This document shows, piece after piece, positions 6,447 through 9,080 of a stretch of DNA of 9,080 bases. The first letter of the stretch is position 1. Each line of letters opens with the position of its first letter. Below the pieces are notes generated by a model that saw only the letters and a program-made list of their open reading frames with translations, was not told the origin of the DNA and made no database searches. The stretch comes from Deltaproteobacteria bacterium. Its GTDB lineage: Bacteria; Desulfobacterota; Binatia; UBA9968. The DNA is taken from NCBI GenBank assembly GCA_016183145.1, contig JACPFE010000166.1:1-9080 (forward strand), written 5' to 3'. Both the position numbers and the translations under genes were made by a program.

Positions 6447-7664
6447 ATGGGAGACATTAAAAGCGCTGCTGACGAGAGCCCGATGGCCGCCCAAAGTTTT
6501 GTGCGCCAGGTAGGGCCGGTAGTTTTCCTGGTCGTGATATTTTTCCTTAACTTCGTTTCCCGCATCATTCTCGCGCCGCTGCTGCCGACAATCGAACACG
6601 AACTGGCGATCTCCCACGGCCAGGCGGGCTTCTTTTTCTTTCTGATCTCCGCCGGCTATCTCGCCGGCCTGCTCCTTTCGGGATTTCTGTCCTCACGGTT
6701 GACTCACAGGTCGGCGATTATCGCATCGGGCACCGGGGTCGGCGCCTCACTCTTGGTCGTATCGTGGGCGGGCGGTCTTTGGACGATGCCTTGCGGATTA
6801 TTCGCCTTGGGATTCGCCTCCGGCCTTTACATGCCCTCTGCCATCGCGACGATCACTTCACTGATCGACCGTCAACACTGGGGCAAAGCCATCGCCGTGC
6901 ACGAGTTGGCGCCGAATCTGGCATTTTTCAGCGCGCCGTTCATCGCGGAATTGTTTCTCAGGTGGCTGACTTGGCGCGCCGCGCTGGGCGCGCTGGGCGC
7001 AGGGGCGATTGTGGTGATCTTGGCGTTTTCTCGTTACGGCCGCGGCGGCGATTTCCCCGGCGAGGCCCCCACTGCGAGCGCGGTTGGCTTGTTAATGCGG
7101 ACGTCGTCTTTCTGGTTGATGGTTTTGCTGTTCGGCATGGGCGTCAGCGTGACGGTCGGAGTCTATGCCATGTTGCCGCTTTATCTCGTGAGCGAGCGGC
7201 ATATCGATCCGACGTGGGCGAACATGATTGTCGCGTTCTCGCGTTCCTACGGGCCGATTCTCGGTCTCCTCGGTGGCTGGGCGTCGGATCGGCTGGGGCC
7301 GAAGCGGACGATGGTTGTGAGCTTGACCTTCACGGGAATCGTCACGTTGCTTCTCGGAGCGGTTTCCAACTCTTGGATCAGCAGCGTGGTATTGTTTCAG
7401 CCGCTGCTTGCCGTCTGGTTTTTTCCTGCCGGTTTCGCGGCGCTCGCGATGATCACACCGCCCCAGGCGCGCAATCTCTCCGTCGGTTTTACCGTGCCCT
7501 TCGGTTTCATGATCGGCGGTGGCGCGGTCCCGACCTTCATCGGCGTCATGGGCGACGCGGGTTCTTTCGCTCTCGGATTGATGATGACTGGCGCGTTGAT
7601 CTTTGGCGTCGGGATCGCCGGGCTTTGGCTCAAGTTGCCCGATCGGAGTCAGCCCTCGACATGA
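6447..7664 (+). CDS. Major facilitator superfamily (MFS) transporter
   Basis: The 405-residue product is the usual size for a 12-helix MFS carrier and shows hydrophobic segments along its length. The motif A loop occurs after helix 2 as GFLSSRLTHR (79-88), where the usual Asp is Ser. It recurs in the second half as GGWASDRLGPKR (276-287) in near-canonical form. A charged linker at about 195-210 (SRYGRGGDFPGE) joins the two halves. It is an inner-membrane protein, probably moving a small organic anion or drug-like compound by ion coupling; direction and substrate are unknown. ATG 6447 was chosen because GAGGA (6432-6436) lies ten bases upstream and the protein then reaches helix 1 after about 22 residues. 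TTG 6378 and ATG 6483 are alternatives. The neighbouring divergent solute-binding protein suggests, weakly, related cargo. Confidence 0.92.
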   Translation: MGDIKSAADESPMAAQSFVRQVGPVVFLVVIFFLNFVSRIILAPLLPTIEHELAISHGQAGFFFFLISAGYLAGLLLSGFLSSRLTHRSAIIASGTGVGASLLVVSWAGGLWTMPCGLFALGFASGLYMPSAIATITSLIDRQHWGKAIAVHELAPNLAFFSAPFIAELFLRWLTWRAALGALGAGAIVVILAFSRYGRGGDFPGEAPTASAVGLLMRTSSFWLMVLLFGMGVSVTVGVYAMLPLYLVSERHIDPTWANMIVAFSRSYGPILGLLGGWASDRLGPKRTMVVSLTFTGIVTLLLGAVSNSWISSVVLFQPLLAVWFFPAGFAALAMITPPQARNLSVGFTVPFGFMIGGGAVPTFIGVMGDAGSFALGLMMTGALIFGVGIAGLWLKLPDRSQPST

Positions 7665-7755
7665 AGCGGCGGTTGTCCTATAAAACTTTTGGATATTCAG
7701 GCTTCTCTGTGGCTAACAGAGCCAACGCCGTTTCAGTGCAAGGACTCGGAAATTG

Positions 7756-7840
7756 CACCGCGGAGGCGCGGAGGGCGCGGAGGAAAGAGTTTTCGATTAG
7801 CAGATACTCCGAACTCTGCGATCTCTGTGCCTCTGTGGTG
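7756..7840. repeat. Long imperfect inverted repeat (CACCGCGGAGG / CCTCTGTGGTG)
   Basis: Arms 7756-7782 and 7814-7840 are 27 bases each with a 31-base loop. Twenty positions are Watson-Crick complementary. Six others are G opposite T, which pair as G-U in a + strand transcript, and one is a true mismatch. It belongs to the common intergenic family with consensus like CACCGCAGAGGCGCAGAG. It lies between the MFS stop (7664) and the sirtuin start (7882). The rest of that 217-base gap shows no clear promoter or terminator. Confidence 0.82.
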
Positions 7841-7881
7841 AATATTCTTTCACGGTAAACCCTGAAGAACCAAACTTTCCT

Positions 7882-8637
7882 ATGCTGACGTTGGAAGAGT
7901 TCGCGGGAAAAATTCGTCAGAGCGGTGACATCGTCGTCTTTACCGGCGCCGGCATCAGCACGGAATCGGGCATTCCGGATTTCCGTAGCCCCGGCGGCAT
8001 CTGGACGCGCTACCGGCCGGTGACTTTTCAGGAATACATGAGCAGCGAGACGGCGCGCATCGAAGCCTGGAAGCGGCGGTTGGATGGCTGGGAACAGCAT
8101 AAGAACGCCAAGCCCAATGTTGGCCATTATTTTGTCCAGTCGCTCGACGCTAAAGGCAAGCTGATCGGCCTGATCACCCAGAACGTCGATGGCCTGCACA
8201 GCGAAGCGGGGCTGCCGGACGACAAGATCGTCGAGCTGCACGGCACCAACCGCAAAATCATCTGCCTTGAGTGCGGCAGGTCCTACGACCCCGACGCGAT
8301 CATCAAACGGCTGGTCGGTGATTTCGCATCGCCGAAGTGCGACGCCTGCAGCGGCATTCTCAAGTCGGCAACAGTTTCCTTCGGTCAGGCGATGCCGGAA
8401 GCGGCTATGCGCCGAGCCCAGGAGTGGACCGAGCAGGCGGAAATCTTCATCGTCATGGGTTCTTCGTTGCAAGTCCAACCGGCGGCATCGTTTCCCGTGG
8501 TCGCGAAACGCAACGGCGCGCTCTTGGCGATCATCAATCGCGAGCCGACGCCGCTCGACGACTACGCGGATTTTGTGCATCAAGGGGCGATCGGCGAGTT
8601 CTGCGGCAGATTCGGCGAGATGATCGCCGACGGATAA
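7882..8637 (+). CDS. cobB: Sir2-family NAD-dependent protein deacylase (CobB-like)
   Basis: The 251-residue product is a complete bacterial sirtuin. It removes acyl groups from lysines in cytoplasmic proteins using NAD, giving nicotinamide and O-acyl-ADP-ribose. Motifs in order: GAGIS (22-26), IPDFRS (31-36), TQNVDGLH (99-106), catalytic H120 in ELHGT, four zinc cysteines C128, C131, C153 and C156, and GSSLQVQP (193-200). The class III desuccinylase signature YxxR of E. coli CobB and SIRT5 seems to read WKRR (63-66). Tyr is replaced by Trp, so plain deacetylation is likelier; this alignment is by eye. The start ATG 7882 has no good Shine-Dalgarno, but the protein begins at the normal family position. 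The upstream gap is filled by a repeat, and the gene appears to stand alone. The symbol follows the bacterial sirtuin convention, not proven orthology. Confidence 0.96.
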   Translation: MLTLEEFAGKIRQSGDIVVFTGAGISTESGIPDFRSPGGIWTRYRPVTFQEYMSSETARIEAWKRRLDGWEQHKNAKPNVGHYFVQSLDAKGKLIGLITQNVDGLHSEAGLPDDKIVELHGTNRKIICLECGRSYDPDAIIKRLVGDFASPKCDACSGILKSATVSFGQAMPEAAMRRAQEWTEQAEIFIVMGSSLQVQPAASFPVVAKRNGALLAIINREPTPLDDYADFVHQGAIGEFCGRFGEMIADG

Positions 8638-8652
8638 TTCGGATCGGAAGAT

Positions 8653-8670
8653 TAACCGCAAAGAACGCAA
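8653..8670. repeat. Fragment of an ACCGCAAAG-type intergenic repeat
   Basis: TAACCGCAAAGAACGCAA just after the sirtuin stop matches one arm of a common repeat made of ACGCAAAG-like units. No opposite arm is present, so this is a remnant at best. Confidence 0.35.
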
Positions 8671-8771
8671 ATGAGTTGGTCCGTTACTTGCCACCGCGTC
8701 CGTGGACGGTCCAGTATCTGCCCATGACGCTGGCGCAGGCGGCAGATCGTTGCTATGTGAGAGAAAGTACG

Positions 8772-8797
8772 TCGAAGGGGACGTTCGAAGGGGACGT
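8772..8797. repeat. Perfect 13-bp tandem duplication next to the transposase end
   Basis: TCGAAGGGGACGT occurs twice in a row (8772-8784 and 8785-8797), directly followed by TGTTGAC. It lies six bases beyond the stop of the minus-strand transposase-like frame, so it would be in that gene's 3' flank, reading ACGTCCCCTTCGA twice. Such a place fits an element end or recognition site, but that is inference. Confidence 0.7.
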
Positions 8798-8803
8798 TGT
8801 TGA

Positions 8804-9080
8804 CTAGCTGGACAAACGTCTGGTCAATATCTTCGAAACCCCAGAAGTCGATATTCCCAGTTGGCGCGCAACCTCGGCGATCGCGACGCCAAAATCTTCC
8901 ACCAGCTTGCACGCCAATGCCGCTCTTATCGTGGGCAGCTTCCCACGTCGGCTCCCGCTTCTGAGTTCCGTCAGAGATGCTCCGTTTTTCTTGCACGCCT
9001 CCGCGATAACTCGCTCGACCCGTCCGCTTTGCCGGCGTGCGGCCTGTTGGCGTTGCACGCGCGCCTCGGCCTCGGTCAGG
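8804..9080 (-). CDS. C-terminal part of a putative REP-associated (Y1) transposase, cut by the window edge
   Basis: The minus-strand frame is open from the window edge to TAG at 8804-8806, giving about 91 residues. It has ELRSGSRRGKLPTIRAALACKLVEDFG followed by a helix-turn-helix AEVARQLGISTSGVSKILTR. From family knowledge this resembles the DnaA-like C-terminal tail found on many REP-associated tyrosine transposases (RAYT, IS200/IS605 relatives). That tail helps recognise the element DNA. The catalytic HUH and Tyr region would lie outside the window. The leftmost GTG at 9058 is internal, not a start. Alternatively it is a stand-alone helix-turn-helix protein or a DnaA domain IV relative. The gap next to its stop carries a tandem repeat, which fits a mobile element end. 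Confidence 0.55.
   Translation of the reverse strand, partial: LTEAEARVQRQQAARRQSGRVERVIAEACKKNGASLTELRSGSRRGKLPTIRAALACKLVEDFGVAIAEVARQLGISTSGVSKILTRRLSS

Noticed and set aside
6764..7858. A 364-codon open frame on the + strand overlapping the MFS gene
   Set aside because: It is a frame-shifted shadow of the MFS coding sequence, rich in Arg, and its tail is repeat sequence read as protein (TAEARRARRKE).
7678..8694. A 338-codon open frame on the minus strand across the sirtuin
   Set aside because: It is antisense to a complete Sir2 gene with all motifs intact. It also runs through the 7756-7840 repeat, and its translation matches no family I know.
8697..8708. CGTCC-GT-GGACG palindrome between sirtuin and transposase
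   Set aside because: The stem has only five pairs with a two-base loop, too short and tight to call a hairpin or REP unit.

Overview
The window looks like part of a chromosome of an uncultured, GC-rich (roughly 57%) environmental bacterium. The protein set is a UbiD decarboxylase, a NitT/TauT-type solute-binding protein, an arylmalonate-decarboxylase-like protein, a zinc-type methionine synthase core, an MFS carrier and a sirtuin. That set and the small palindromic repeats in the gaps would fit deltaproteobacterial, Tectomicrobia-like or Binatota-like soil and subsurface lineages. No rRNA, tRNA or other taxonomic marker is present, so this is only a suggestion.

Layout: the 3' part of a UbiD-family decarboxylase (1-1032, +). 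Then a 630-base gene-free gap with two repeat families and a possible transposase relic. Then a secreted TPR protein gene interrupted by two in-frame stop codons (1664-2128, +). Then an Asp/Glu racemase/arylmalonate decarboxylase-like protein lacking the usual catalytic cysteine (2286-3008, +). Convergent to it is an alpha/beta hydrolase (3158-3982, -). Divergent from that is a YxjG-like methionine synthase II core with a complete zinc site (4180-5304, +). Convergent again is an orphan ABC-type substrate-binding protein (5343-6326, -). Divergent from it are an MFS transporter (6447-7664, +) and then a Sir2 deacylase (7882-8637, +). At the right edge is what looks like the C-terminal part of a REP-associated (Y1) transposase (8804-9080, -), with a 13-bp tandem repeat just after its stop.

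There is no obvious operon. Genes are mostly single units in changing orientation, so no shared pathway can be read from order alone. A loose theme is uptake and turnover of small organic acids (UbiD, decarboxylase/isomerase-like protein, hydrolase, solute-binding protein, MFS carrier). This is inference.

The most unusual part is the intergenic DNA. Most of the larger gaps carry a repeat, and several families are represented. Two gaps hold the same design: three or four heptamers of the GTTCAAG type, a spacer, then the same heptamers inverted. Another gap holds a long hairpin whose arm differences almost all become G-U pairs in the + strand transcript only. I found no CRISPR array, phage module or toxin-antitoxin pair, and no convincing new multi-gene system.
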